Origin: Oligoflexia bacterium
Lineage (GTDB): Bacteria; Bdellovibrionota; Bacteriovoracia; Bacteriovoracales; Bacteriovoracaceae
Direction of reading: 5' to 3'
Length of the DNA stretch: 64,000 bases
NCBI GenBank assembly: GCA_024229115.1
Contig: JAAEST010000101.1
Span: forward strand, 62,001 to 126,000
Shown here: positions 18,150 through 26,550 of the stretch, one piece after another
Layout: each line of letters begins with the position of its first letter
How positions within the stretch are numbered: the first letter of the stretch is position 1
Made by a program: the position numbers and the translations under genes
The notes under the pieces: model-generated
Database searches by the model: none
What the model saw: the letters and a program-made list of their open reading frames with translations, nothing else
Told to the model about the DNA's origin: nothing

Positions 18150-19088
18150 TTATCTAGTTATATGATAAACCGAATGAATATTTTTATCACGAAAATCTTC
18201 TGGGATCGTTTTTCCCGTAATTTCTTGAACTTGATATTTTTCCTGAATGCTTTGGTCAAGTTTAAAACTTCTTAAGTTATTTGAAAAAATGAGCTCACCG
18301 CCATCCCTTAAGCATCGCATACAAAGGTCAATATACTCGCTATGGTCTTTTTGAATATCAAGAATTGTTTCCGTTTTTTTGCTATTACTAAATGTAGGTG
18401 GATCTAAAATAATAAGTTCATATAGATTATTTGTATTCTCTAGGAACTCAAGTACATCGGAGTTAATAAAGTTATAGTCGCCCATGAGTTCATTAACTTC
18501 AAAGTTTTCTTCTCCCCATTGGAGATATGTTTGAGATAGATCGACAGAGTCAACTCGAGATGCTCCACCTTTTGCACAAGCAACAGAAATCATACAAGTA
18601 TATGAGAAGAGGTTTAAGACTGACTTGCCTGTACTTATTTTCTGAAGATGGTCTCGTAAAGGTCGATGGTCTAAGAAAAGACCTGTATCTAAATAGTCAT
18701 AAAGATTAACAAGTGAGAGTCTATCACTATCTTGGGTTAAGAATTTTTTCTTCGTATTATTTGTTTTCTTATACTGTTCTTTATCTTCTCTTATTTTTCT
18801 AGATTTAAAAATCTGAAACTTGTCAGAGATTTCAAGATCATGAAGAGCATCTTTTAATTCTTCAATCTTACTCTCTATACCTTTTTCATGATCAATTTTT
18901 TTAAATCTATTCCAAATAACTGCATATCTTGATGTCCCTTCTTCACGATTGAAAATATCATAGATATCAACAATGAATGGATATTCAGGAATGTCATGCT
19001 CATAAAGGCGCCAAGAGAGATTCTTTGTTCTCTTGGCCCATTTATTCTTATGTTTGTAGTTTTTTAGAATTTTATTTTTAAGGGACAT
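18150..19088 (-). CDS. RlmK-like 23S rRNA methyltransferase
   Basis: SAM-dependent methyltransferase resembling the C-terminal (RlmK) half of E. coli RlmKL, which makes m7G2069 in 23S rRNA. Matching segments in order: SWRLYEHDIPEYPFIVD, NLYDYLDTGLFLDHR, the SAM site NLFSYTCMISVACAKGGA, VDLSQTYLQWGEENF, and the motif IV LDPPTFSNSKK. The THUMP-containing RlmL half is absent, so this is a stand-alone RlmK module of about 312 residues. I place the start at the ATG at 19088, 11 bases inside the upstream protease gene; a longer reading lies inside that gene. It has no clear ribosome site, so coupling is likely. Confidence 0.8.
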   Translation of the reverse strand: MSLKNKILKNYKHKNKWAKRTKNLSWRLYEHDIPEYPFIVDIYDIFNREEGTSRYAVIWNRFKKIDHEKGIESKIEELKDALHDLEISDKFQIFKSRKIREDKEQYKKTNNTKKKFLTQDSDRLSLVNLYDYLDTGLFLDHRPLRDHLQKISTGKSVLNLFSYTCMISVACAKGGASRVDSVDLSQTYLQWGEENFEVNELMGDYNFINSDVLEFLENTNNLYELIILDPPTFSNSKKTETILDIQKDHSEYIDLCMRCLRDGGELIFSNNLRSFKLDQSIQEKYQVQEITGKTIPEDFRDKNIHSVYHITR

Positions 19089-20211
19089 AAATCTGGATAG
19101 CGTGATTTGCGAGACGCTCAACCCATTCATACTCTCTGACAATAATTGGAGCATTAAGGTTCTTTTCTTCACCTTGCCTTTTTAAATCATAATCATAGAG
19201 TGGCATAGATTCTTGAGGGTAAATACTGTCACGAACGTAGAAGATACCTTTTCCGCGACATCCACCATTGGAAAGATAAGCATCATTAACTTGCTTTCCT
19301 CTTTTTCTGAATTTGGCAGCTTTTCTTAAAAGCTTTTCTCTTTCTTTGCTTGTTTGTGCTTGATTCGCTTCCTCGACAATTTCATCAGCTCTCTTATTCA
19401 TACTTTCTTCGAAAGTTGATACAAATTTACAACTATCGCTTGAAGCTTTGTCATTGAACCCAAGAATAAAATTGGCATGCCAAAATCCATGATGGTTATA
19501 GATAACGAGAACAGGGGCATTTCTCTTTCTGATAACATTTTTAATTTGTGAAACAATATTTTTAGGAGCTCCGTTAACATTCCATTGATTTTCATCTTTA
19601 TCTTTAAAAAGAACTTCTCTTTGAAACTTTGGGAGAGCTACAGGACTGGCCTTAATATTTTTATAATCTATAACCCAATTGTACTTAATGCTATAGGTAG
19701 CACCTTGTTCCTGTTCATTGGCCTTAACTCTTTTTCCATTAACAACTTTGTAAAAACCTTTTGTGTAACGAAAGTCTTTATTTAGGTAACCTTTAAGTTT
19801 TGCATTTGAACGAAAGATTGTATCTGTTCTCCAATTATTTACTTTTTCAGCAGCAACATTATCTTTCGCAAGATTCATAAGATATCTTTCGCTAAGATCA
19901 ATTTTATTAGTCTTGAGCTTCTGATTCATGAGAACTTCGATAACACCAGTGTGTGACATGAATAAACAGCTCCCAGCATTTTCCTGATACGGCGACGGTA
20001 AAACGTAAGGGATTAGCTTGTTATAACCACCTTTGAATGTTTCTTCACTTGGCAGTAAAGCTTCCGTGTCGATATTTTCAAAACCCTCAGGTTTGAATTC
20101 TTGCTTCACATATTTCATTTTTGAATCAGATTCTTCGTTGATCCCAATAGCGTAACTGCTTGAAATTATGATAAAAAATGCTAAAATTAGAGCTGAAATA
20201 GCTTTTGTCAT
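19078..20211 (-). CDS. Secreted papain-like cysteine protease, divergent
   Basis: A 377-residue protein with a signal peptide (residues 1-22, ending SSSYA). The papain pattern is visible: QENAGSC puts Q76 (oxyanion) and C82 (nucleophile) six residues apart as in papain, followed by the helix with SHTGVIEVL; HANFILGF gives H245. Where papain has the Asn of NSWG this protein has RDSIYP, so the third residue may be Asp328. It carries a large charged insertion (about 265-315). GGAGG five bases before the ATG at 20211 sets the start. It is divergent from the amidoligase transcription unit and co-directional with the overlapping RlmK-like gene. It could be an active protease, a transpeptidase or amide-bond enzyme, or a binding protein. 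Confidence 0.7.
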   Translation of the reverse strand: MTKAISALILAFFIIISSSYAIGINEESDSKMKYVKQEFKPEGFENIDTEALLPSEETFKGGYNKLIPYVLPSPYQENAGSCLFMSHTGVIEVLMNQKLKTNKIDLSERYLMNLAKDNVAAEKVNNWRTDTIFRSNAKLKGYLNKDFRYTKGFYKVVNGKRVKANEQEQGATYSIKYNWVIDYKNIKASPVALPKFQREVLFKDKDENQWNVNGAPKNIVSQIKNVIRKRNAPVLVIYNHHGFWHANFILGFNDKASSDSCKFVSTFEESMNKRADEIVEEANQAQTSKEREKLLRKAAKFRKRGKQVNDAYLSNGGCRGKGIFYVRDSIYPQESMPLYDYDLKRQGEEKNLNAPIIVREYEWVERLANHAIQIYVP

Positions 20212-20275
20212 TGTTCCTCCAGAATTAAGCATAAAATTAGACCGCTAAAGTAGGGTATCGTCACGATGAGGCGTG

Positions 20276-20297
20276 TTAAGTGGTTGATATCACTTAA
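20276..20297. promoter_or_regulatory. Inverted repeat between divergent protease and amidoligase units
   Basis: TTAAGTG and CACTTAA form perfect 7-base arms around an 8-base spacer (GTTGATAT), in the middle of the 182-base divergent intergenic region. Position and symmetry suit an operator serving one or both transcription units. No U-run follows, so it is not a terminator. Confidence 0.4.
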
Positions 20298-20393
20298 TAG
20301 TCGTATATTTTAATCAAGTATTTGAATCAATTTCCGATCAGCCTAAGGACATAGACTTTTTTGTGAGAGTCCTAAAAACAACAGGAGTGTGTA

Positions 20394-21374
20394 ATGAATT
20401 ACATTCATCGGAAGGTGATCCTTCTATTAATGGCCTTATTTTTCATGGGGCCGATGACTTATGCTGATGGTGACCAAAATAAAAGTGTGGGAACAGCAGC
20501 GGGACGTTTTATTGATATGATCCTCAGTGATTCAGGGGTTGTTACTGCCCTTGGTAAAAGTGGTATTCGGGGTGAGGGTGCAACACAAGTCAAAAACTTT
20601 GTGAATCTTTCACTTAAGGCACTTAATATCAATAATGCCAAACCAACCAAGCGTGAATTTATTCGAGCACTCCAGTCCCTTCCTAAAGGTGGAAAAGATG
20701 GACGTATTAGAGCGAAGCTTTTTGCAGCTCTCAATAAAAGAGAATCTGAGCTAACGAAAGGTGAGTTTATCGAAACAATCAATAATCTTATCTATCTTGC
20801 CAATCGCTACGGTAGAAATTCATCAACTGTTCTTGCTTGTAGTGCTTGTGTGAACTCTTCATTAAATTCACAGGGGATTAAGTTCACCATGGAATTAATG
20901 GAGAATAAGCAATCTAAAGCAGTGCTTGAAAGTTTGCCTTCAAATCCTTCAGATTTAAGAAAGCATATTTCTAGTCAAATGCGTAGTTTGAAGCTAGGAA
21001 GCTTTTTTGCTAACTCAGCACAGGTAGCTCCAGAGGAAGAAAGGGCACTTGCTCTTTTCTTTGGTCTTGCTAAGAACGGATCTAAGGCCCAGCAAGAACT
21101 TGCTGGGGAGATTCTCTCGGTTTCTACTTTTAGTCGTTCCCAAAAAGTTTTCTTTGGAAATAAGCTTTGGAGACTTTTTAGTGACAATATTACTCAAAGT
21201 GAAGCGGAAGGCTGGACTAGACTTATTAAACAAATAAAGAAAGATCCTGACTATATCGCTGACAAGAATCTAGAAAAGGCCATCTTCAAAAACTTTGAAG
21301 CGAAGGCCGCAAAGAATAGTAACTTTGCTGATGAGCTAGATTACCTAAAGAGAAACAACTGTTTTTTTGATTAA
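20394..21374 (+). CDS. Secreted hypothetical protein of the amidoligase cluster
   Basis: A 326-residue protein not recognised. The first 24 residues form a clear signal peptide ending MTYA. The mature protein is predicted to be largely helical, basic, with a CSAC pair near the middle and a single Cys close to the C terminus (NNCFFD). AGGAG six bases before the ATG gives a good start. It is separated by only 23 bases from the lipoprotein amidoligase-like gene that follows, so the two are very probably co-transcribed and the product may assist or be modified by it. Confidence 0.75.
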   Translation: MNYIHRKVILLLMALFFMGPMTYADGDQNKSVGTAAGRFIDMILSDSGVVTALGKSGIRGEGATQVKNFVNLSLKALNINNAKPTKREFIRALQSLPKGGKDGRIRAKLFAALNKRESELTKGEFIETINNLIYLANRYGRNSSTVLACSACVNSSLNSQGIKFTMELMENKQSKAVLESLPSNPSDLRKHISSQMRSLKLGSFFANSAQVAPEEERALALFFGLAKNGSKAQQELAGEILSVSTFSRSQKVFFGNKLWRLFSDNITQSEAEGWTRLIKQIKKDPDYIADKNLEKAIFKNFEAKAAKNSNFADELDYLKRNNCFFD

Positions 21375-21397
21375 TATATAAGACAAGGAATATTTCC

Positions 21398-24300
21398 ATG
21401 AAATTGAAAAGAAAAAATCATTTACGAAATTTAGGAGCTCTCGCTTTAGCAAGTACATTGTTATTGCCAGGTTGCTCTTTCAAAAAAGGAAACCGGGGAG
21501 TAGCGCAGGAGAGTGGTCCTCTTACTGCCTATCAAGCCTACGGTCAATTACTCGAAGGTGGTGTTGGTTATGAAGCCAAGGCACTTCTTGTTGATGGTGA
21601 GGCCATTGAAGGAATGGCCGGTGGAGTAACATGGGGTTCTGAAAAAGAAGCCTCTTCAGCTCTTGTTACTAGAGTGATGACTCCTCCAAGATCTAAAATT
21701 GACTCTGTTGTTAGTGGACTTAGTGAAGAGAATAGAAAGATCTTCTTAAAAGACTTTCTCAGTAACTACGTGAAAGATGCTAATGGCTATCGAACATATC
21801 TTGATGAAAATGGAGTAAAGGTAGACCTTGCTTCTGATGTTGTTGATATCGATGGAAACGCAAAGCTAATTCCTATCGACGAACTAAAGGCGGTAGATTA
21901 TGAAAATGCTTCTTTAGAAGTTCTTGAAGAGAATTTCGCGAAGCTTATGAATGCTACTGATGATAGGCCACTTACATTTATTAAACCAAGTGTAAGGATG
22001 AAATTCTTCAAAGGGAATCTTCCTGGACTAAATGGTTCTGGTCTTAAGCCTTCTGGTTGGAGTGCTTATGAAGATTGGGTTCCAAACTTTGGACGTCCCC
22101 AAAAATATATTGAAAATGCCCACGGTCACCATGGTGGTGTTGGCGGAGGTTGGGAGATTAACTTCAAGCCTCTTAACTCATATGGTGAGCACGAAGAGTT
22201 TGTAATGTGGTTTAGGCAAAGTCTTAAAAATGCTGGTCAGCTTTTCCAGGCACCTGGTCACCAGCGTATGGTTTTTAAGAAGCACCCACAGCTGAATAAG
22301 CCAAAACTAGCAGAACTTTTTAAGGCCATCCAAGCTCTTATTGCTGTTGATGGTATTAAAGGGGGAACGGGAATTGAAAAAGCGAATTATAAGCAATTTC
22401 ACTCAGATAGTACGCTTGAAAGTCTGAATACTTCTAGGGGGATTATCCGTCTTGAAAATAACAGATGGGGAAGTGATAACTATGGTGTCGAATTCCGTGC
22501 TGGTACGAAAGATATTAAACTGGCCCGTGTTTATCAAACAGCACTTGCTGCTCGTGCCGCTACCAATGATTTCTCCGGTCTTGCAGATGTTAGAGACTGG
22601 GAACTCTATGATGGTCGATCTTTCTCTGGTCAAAATCTTGCGGATCGATTTGGTGTAACTTCTGAACAAGGTGATAAAGCGATTCAAGCTTTAAGAAATG
22701 CCGGTGTTAAGAATGAGTATATGATTTGTTTTATGGGGTGGGATGATCCAAACAACCCAATCCTTAAAGAGAATAAGCGTAAGTTTATTAAGTCATTAAC
22801 GAAAGATTTAATCCTTCAACTTGCAGAGTCTGAAGATGAAGCGACTTCAAGAGGATTATTGAAAAGTTGGACTAAGTCGACACGTCTTTCTCAAGAACTT
22901 AGAAACTATATTATTCCACCAAGAGTTGCAGCAGAGAGTACTGGAGACTTTATGAGGTTTACACCTCCTTCAGGAAGACAGCTTGTAAGCTCAATTACTG
23001 ATGTTAATAATATTGACCTTGGGATTGAGTATTCAGGTAAATTTCCTCTGATGTTAGATGCGAATTATACACCTGATAAACTTGCGGATAATAAGAATGC
23101 CTGGCTTCAAACGAAAGTTGATATGAACCCAGAAGAAAGAAAGGCCGTGATTAAGAAAGTTGCGGAAGATCTTCTTCAAGAACTTGGTGGTGAAGGTGAG
23201 GCCACTGAGATTGTTGATGGTGGGGGACACGGTCACGGTCTTGAAGTTAGTTATGAAATTCGTGACCCACAAAATAGAAAGTGGGTTGTTGAATGGGATG
23301 GTATTGGTCGTTCATACGCTGCCGATGGTTCAATTGTTGAAGGATCGGTAAGAGGTGGATCGATTGAGCTTGTGACACCTAAGTTTGTTCCTGAAGAAGC
23401 GGATGTAGAAGCTGTCTATAAAGCTTTTGATAAGAACAATATTATGCCAGTCGTAAATGCTGGTGGTGGGCATGTGAATATTGACCTTGCTGCTTTTGAA
23501 GGAAAGCCTAAGCAACTTGCTAGGTTCATGTCTATCTTTCATGAGCATAGAGGGATTATCTCACTAATGTTCCAATACCAGGCTCGTTTAAAGTCAGCTG
23601 AACCAATTGATATCTCAGAGTCGTTATCAAGACAGTTAAAGAACTTTGAAGGATCAGAAGATGATCTAAAGAAACTTCTTTATAATGAGCAATACTTCAA
23701 TACTCGTTATGGTCGTAAGACTCGTTATAATCAACTTGATATGAGTGCTTTCTTTCAGGATGTTATTCCTGAGGATTTAATCACTGATGACTTTGATATT
23801 AACAGTCCGACGCAACCATGGAGAAGAACTTTTAGAGTAGATAATAGAATTAGAAAAGCTGAGTTTAGACTTTTCAATGCTCCTCGTGACCCATACGAAT
23901 CTGCATTACAGGTAAAGCTCGTAAGGGCGATGTTATCAAAAGCACTTAATGAAGATGATGAGTTAAGTGGTAAAGTTCAAAAAGTTGATCACGTTGGATA
24001 TTTGAAAAATCCTGGATCAGCAATCACCGATCTTGAGAAGATGTGTGATCAGTTAGGTTTAGATGTGAATGACTTTAGGCCAACTCTTGCTGAAGGTTTA
24101 TCAGATACTGATCTTCTTACTCGAAGTATCTTCTTTGAGACTCTGGATCAAAAACTTGCTAACCATCCTAAGCAACCAGGTTGGGGTGAGGCCGTTACTC
24201 CAAGAAGTAATGATGCTCCAGTAAATAGTGAAGGACGCCAGTGGAGCGCAGGTCCTCGTGATGAACTCAATACGATGACTCATGAGCAAAGACTTGCAGC

Positions 24301-24412
24301 TGCCACCGAAGCTGAAAGAAGAAGAGCGGCGATTGTTCCGGAAAGAGACTTTCCAGGATCTTTCAAACGTACTGATAGTTGTGTAGACGCAGCCGGAGTC
24401 TTTATCCAGTAA
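21398..24412 (+). CDS. Lipoprotein with tandem amidoligase-like domains
   Basis: A 1004-residue predicted lipoprotein: signal peptide with lipobox LLLPGC (Cys26). The second half resembles Amidoligase_2 proteins, which are carboxylate-amine ligases of glutamine-synthetase fold: opening strand LGIEYSG (541-547), WVVEWDG (629-635), GGSIELVTPKF (653-663), AGGGHVNID (688-696) and KAEFRLFNAPRDP (820-832). The first half carries a weaker version: GGGWEINFKPL (249-259), GHQRMVF (287-293) and NYGVEFRAG (361-369), suggesting an ancient duplication. Family members form amide bonds using ATP, so an export signal is surprising. A genuine intrinsic terminator follows. Papain-like proteases lie on both sides of the two-gene unit. 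I recognised the domain by motif pattern only. Confidence 0.65.
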   Translation: MKLKRKNHLRNLGALALASTLLLPGCSFKKGNRGVAQESGPLTAYQAYGQLLEGGVGYEAKALLVDGEAIEGMAGGVTWGSEKEASSALVTRVMTPPRSKIDSVVSGLSEENRKIFLKDFLSNYVKDANGYRTYLDENGVKVDLASDVVDIDGNAKLIPIDELKAVDYENASLEVLEENFAKLMNATDDRPLTFIKPSVRMKFFKGNLPGLNGSGLKPSGWSAYEDWVPNFGRPQKYIENAHGHHGGVGGGWEINFKPLNSYGEHEEFVMWFRQSLKNAGQLFQAPGHQRMVFKKHPQLNKPKLAELFKAIQALIAVDGIKGGTGIEKANYKQFHSDSTLESLNTSRGIIRLENNRWGSDNYGVEFRAGTKDIKLARVYQTALAARAATNDFSGLADVRDWELYDGRSFSGQNLADRFGVTSEQGDKAIQALRNAGVKNEYMICFMGWDDPNNPILKENKRKFIKSLTKDLILQLAESEDEATSRGLLKSWTKSTRLSQELRNYIIPPRVAAESTGDFMRFTPPSGRQLVSSITDVNNIDLGIEYSGKFPLMLDANYTPDKLADNKNAWLQTKVDMNPEERKAVIKKVAEDLLQELGGEGEATEIVDGGGHGHGLEVSYEIRDPQNRKWVVEWDGIGRSYAADGSIVEGSVRGGSIELVTPKFVPEEADVEAVYKAFDKNNIMPVVNAGGGHVNIDLAAFEGKPKQLARFMSIFHEHRGIISLMFQYQARLKSAEPIDISESLSRQLKNFEGSEDDLKKLLYNEQYFNTRYGRKTRYNQLDMSAFFQDVIPEDLITDDFDINSPTQPWRRTFRVDNRIRKAEFRLFNAPRDPYESALQVKLVRAMLSKALNEDDELSGKVQKVDHVGYLKNPGSAITDLEKMCDQLGLDVNDFRPTLAEGLSDTDLLTRSIFFETLDQKLANHPKQPGWGEAVTPRSNDAPVNSEGRQWSAGPRDELNTMTHEQRLAAATEAERRRAAIVPERDFPGSFKRTDSCVDAAGVFIQ

Positions 24413-24441
24413 CTTAACACAACGTTTAATTCAAAGAATTC

Positions 24442-24473
24442 AAGGCCTTCGCTCATGCGAGGGCCTTTTTTTT
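24442..24473 (+). terminator. Intrinsic terminator after the amidoligase-like gene
   Basis: An 11-base-pair stem (AAGGCCTTCGC with GCGAGGGCCTT, one G-U pair), a TCAT loop, then a run of T. It begins 30 bases after the stop codon and ends the two-gene transcription unit, so the downstream protease has its own promoter. Confidence 0.9.
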
Positions 24474-24565
24474 GAGTTTGTTTATTCAATGCATCGTGCT
24501 TTTTCCTGACCATTCTAGTTCAATAGGCCCACAACAAACACACGTATAGAAAGAAAGAGAAAATC

Positions 24566-25660
24566 ATGAAGTTATTTGGCCTCCTTTTAGCCTTGATAAG
24601 CCTAAACTCATTAGCATATTTTAGCGAGATCCCTTCCTCACAAATTGATCATCGACCGGCCCTTAACGATTTAGATTCAAATGAAAATCTAATCCTTCCA
24701 CTTAAGAGCGAAATCTCTGATGCCCTTCAGTTTTTTACACCAGTTAAGTCTCAAGGGAAGCGTGGGACTTGCACGATTTTTTCTTCTATTGGTTATTTTG
24801 AAACACTTCTTATTAGAGAAAATAAAGCTGACCTCTCAATCGACCTTTCAGAAGAATGGCTTGAGTATGTGGTTATGACTCGTCAGGATGATGAAGGAAG
24901 TACGAGTAATCGTAATTTTAAGAAGTCACTTTTCTTTGGTTTAGTTAAGGAGAGTACATGGCCATATATTGGTCAAAAATGGTTTGTTGAACCTGATAAT
25001 TTAGGACCACTGGCCACTGAAAGATGTGAGTTCTTAAGAGATACTGAAAGCTTTATGGCATGTCTTCTTGGTCATAGAGATCCAAGACTTCTAAGAGAGA
25101 CTGATAATTTTGTTAAGGCCAATGATCCTGAGTTTTTTGAAATTCGTGAAGAAGCAAGACAGTTTAAAAAAGATTTCCTCAAAGGTTTCTATTCTAAAAG
25201 AAAAGATTATCGAATTGATAGTCTTTCACAAGTAAAAAGAATTCTACTTAAGAATTATCCAGTTATTGTTGGAATGAAGCTTTACTATGGTTCATGGAAT
25301 AGTTCTAAAACAGAGCTTCATGATATCCAGCCACGTGATAAAGAAAAATGGTATCAAGGTATAGTTGGTTATCCAGCACCTGGTAGTCGTGATCGTAAAA
25401 TTAGTGGTGAAAAAGGTGGAGGCCATAGTGTCTTGATCGTTGGTTATGATGACACGATAGAAATCACAAATCGTCTTTTAATGGAAGACGGATCTTATAA
25501 AGAATTCAAAACTACTGGAGCTTATTTGATTAAAAACTCTTGGGGTCAAAAAGGTTTTGGAAAGAATTTCACTTATAAAGGTAAAGGCCTTCCTGGTTTT
25601 GGTTGGGTTTCGCAGAAGTATCTACACGAACTCGGCACCTTTTATTCATTAGTTAGATAA
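24566..25660 (+). CDS. Secreted papain-family cysteine protease
   Basis: C1-family peptidase of 364 residues with a signal peptide (about 1-17, SLNSLA). All papain catalytic elements are readable: VKSQGKRGTCTIFSS gives Q63 and C69, GGGHSVLIVGYDD gives H287, and YLIKNSWGQKGFG gives N324. A long insertion of about 110 residues (roughly 125-235) sits between the Cys helix and the beta domain. There is no obvious inhibitory propeptide beyond the first 55 residues. It follows the terminator of the amidoligase unit and is convergent with the MBL hydrolase, overlapping it by 19 bases. Likely periplasmic or secreted; in a predator it could act on prey protein, or act on products of the neighbouring cluster. 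Confidence 0.88.
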   Translation: MKLFGLLLALISLNSLAYFSEIPSSQIDHRPALNDLDSNENLILPLKSEISDALQFFTPVKSQGKRGTCTIFSSIGYFETLLIRENKADLSIDLSEEWLEYVVMTRQDDEGSTSNRNFKKSLFFGLVKESTWPYIGQKWFVEPDNLGPLATERCEFLRDTESFMACLLGHRDPRLLRETDNFVKANDPEFFEIREEARQFKKDFLKGFYSKRKDYRIDSLSQVKRILLKNYPVIVGMKLYYGSWNSSKTELHDIQPRDKEKWYQGIVGYPAPGSRDRKISGEKGGGHSVLIVGYDDTIEITNRLLMEDGSYKEFKTTGAYLIKNSWGQKGFGKNFTYKGKGLPGFGWVSQKYLHELGTFYSLVR

Positions 25661-26544
25661 TAGCTTTTAAAATACTCAATTTTAACAAACTTGGTCTTAT
25701 GCTTACTTTTTTTCTCAGTCTTTTCTAATGCACTGACAAATTCATCAGTGTTCGCCGTAATGAGTTCGGAGAAGCCTTCATTTAAGGGTTTAAAGAAGTT
25801 GTCATGATGGGCAGGGAATAAGAGTGCCGGCTTAAGAGGAGCGATTATAGCGTCTATTAAATCTTGTGATGATTTTCTACTGGCAAGTCCCAAAATAACG
25901 GCTTTGATATCATTATTGGCGAGTTTCTTTTTAAATACTTCACGATTATAAATGGCGGCTGAAGGATGAAAGAGAATATTGCCTAAAGGATGCTCTATAA
26001 GATAACTATAATTTTCACCTAATTTATAGTCAGAAGCCTTGGCCATTGGTTTTATTTGTTCTTTAATTTCGCCATCCCAAAATGTCATATTAAATATATG
26101 AGGGGGATGTATACCTTTAAGAGGGATAACTCTAAATTTCCCAACAATGATACTGCTATTAGGAACAATTTTTCTAAACATATTCTTATTCTTTAAAAGA
26201 ATATTCTTTGCAGATATTGGGCCAGCAACTTTGGCATTGAAGATTTTTTGAGTCTCTTCTAGGTCAAGGGCATGGTCATAATGAGTATGGCTAACAAAGA
26301 TTGTATCAATGCTAGTGATCCCGGATTTCTCTAGTGTTTCTTTTATTAATTTAGGGTCAGACTTTAATTTACGTCCAAAGAGAACACTCGATATTGAGGG
26401 CCTTGTGAAGAAGGGATCAAAGAGGATTGTCTTTTCTCCGTCACTAATTGCAAAGTTAGTTGTTCCAAACCAACGTAGGCTCAACTCTTCAGCATGAGCA
26501 TGAATCACACAGGATAATAATAGGAAAGAGATTAACTTTTTCAA
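25642..26544 (-). CDS. Exported MBL-fold metallohydrolase
   Basis: A 300-residue member of the metallo-beta-lactamase superfamily. A signal peptide (about 1-18, ending HAHA) precedes the fold. The metal-binding block is HTHYDH at residues 86-91, with further candidate ligands in GIHPPH, FHPSA and PAHHDNF. The overall pattern resembles UlaG/NAPE-PLD-like lactonases and phospholipases (RWFGTTNFAISDGEKTILFDP) more than true beta-lactamases. Substrate unknown. It lies six bases downstream of prfC on the same strand and may share its transcript. Confidence 0.82.
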   Translation of the reverse strand: MKKLISFLLLSCVIHAHAEELSLRWFGTTNFAISDGEKTILFDPFFTRPSISSVLFGRKLKSDPKLIKETLEKSGITSIDTIFVSHTHYDHALDLEETQKIFNAKVAGPISAKNILLKNKNMFRKIVPNSSIIVGKFRVIPLKGIHPPHIFNMTFWDGEIKEQIKPMAKASDYKLGENYSYLIEHPLGNILFHPSAAIYNREVFKKKLANNDIKAVILGLASRKSSQDLIDAIIAPLKPALLFPAHHDNFFKPLNEGFSELITANTDEFVSALEKTEKKSKHKTKFVKIEYFKSYYLTNE

Positions 26545-26550
26545 CTTGTT

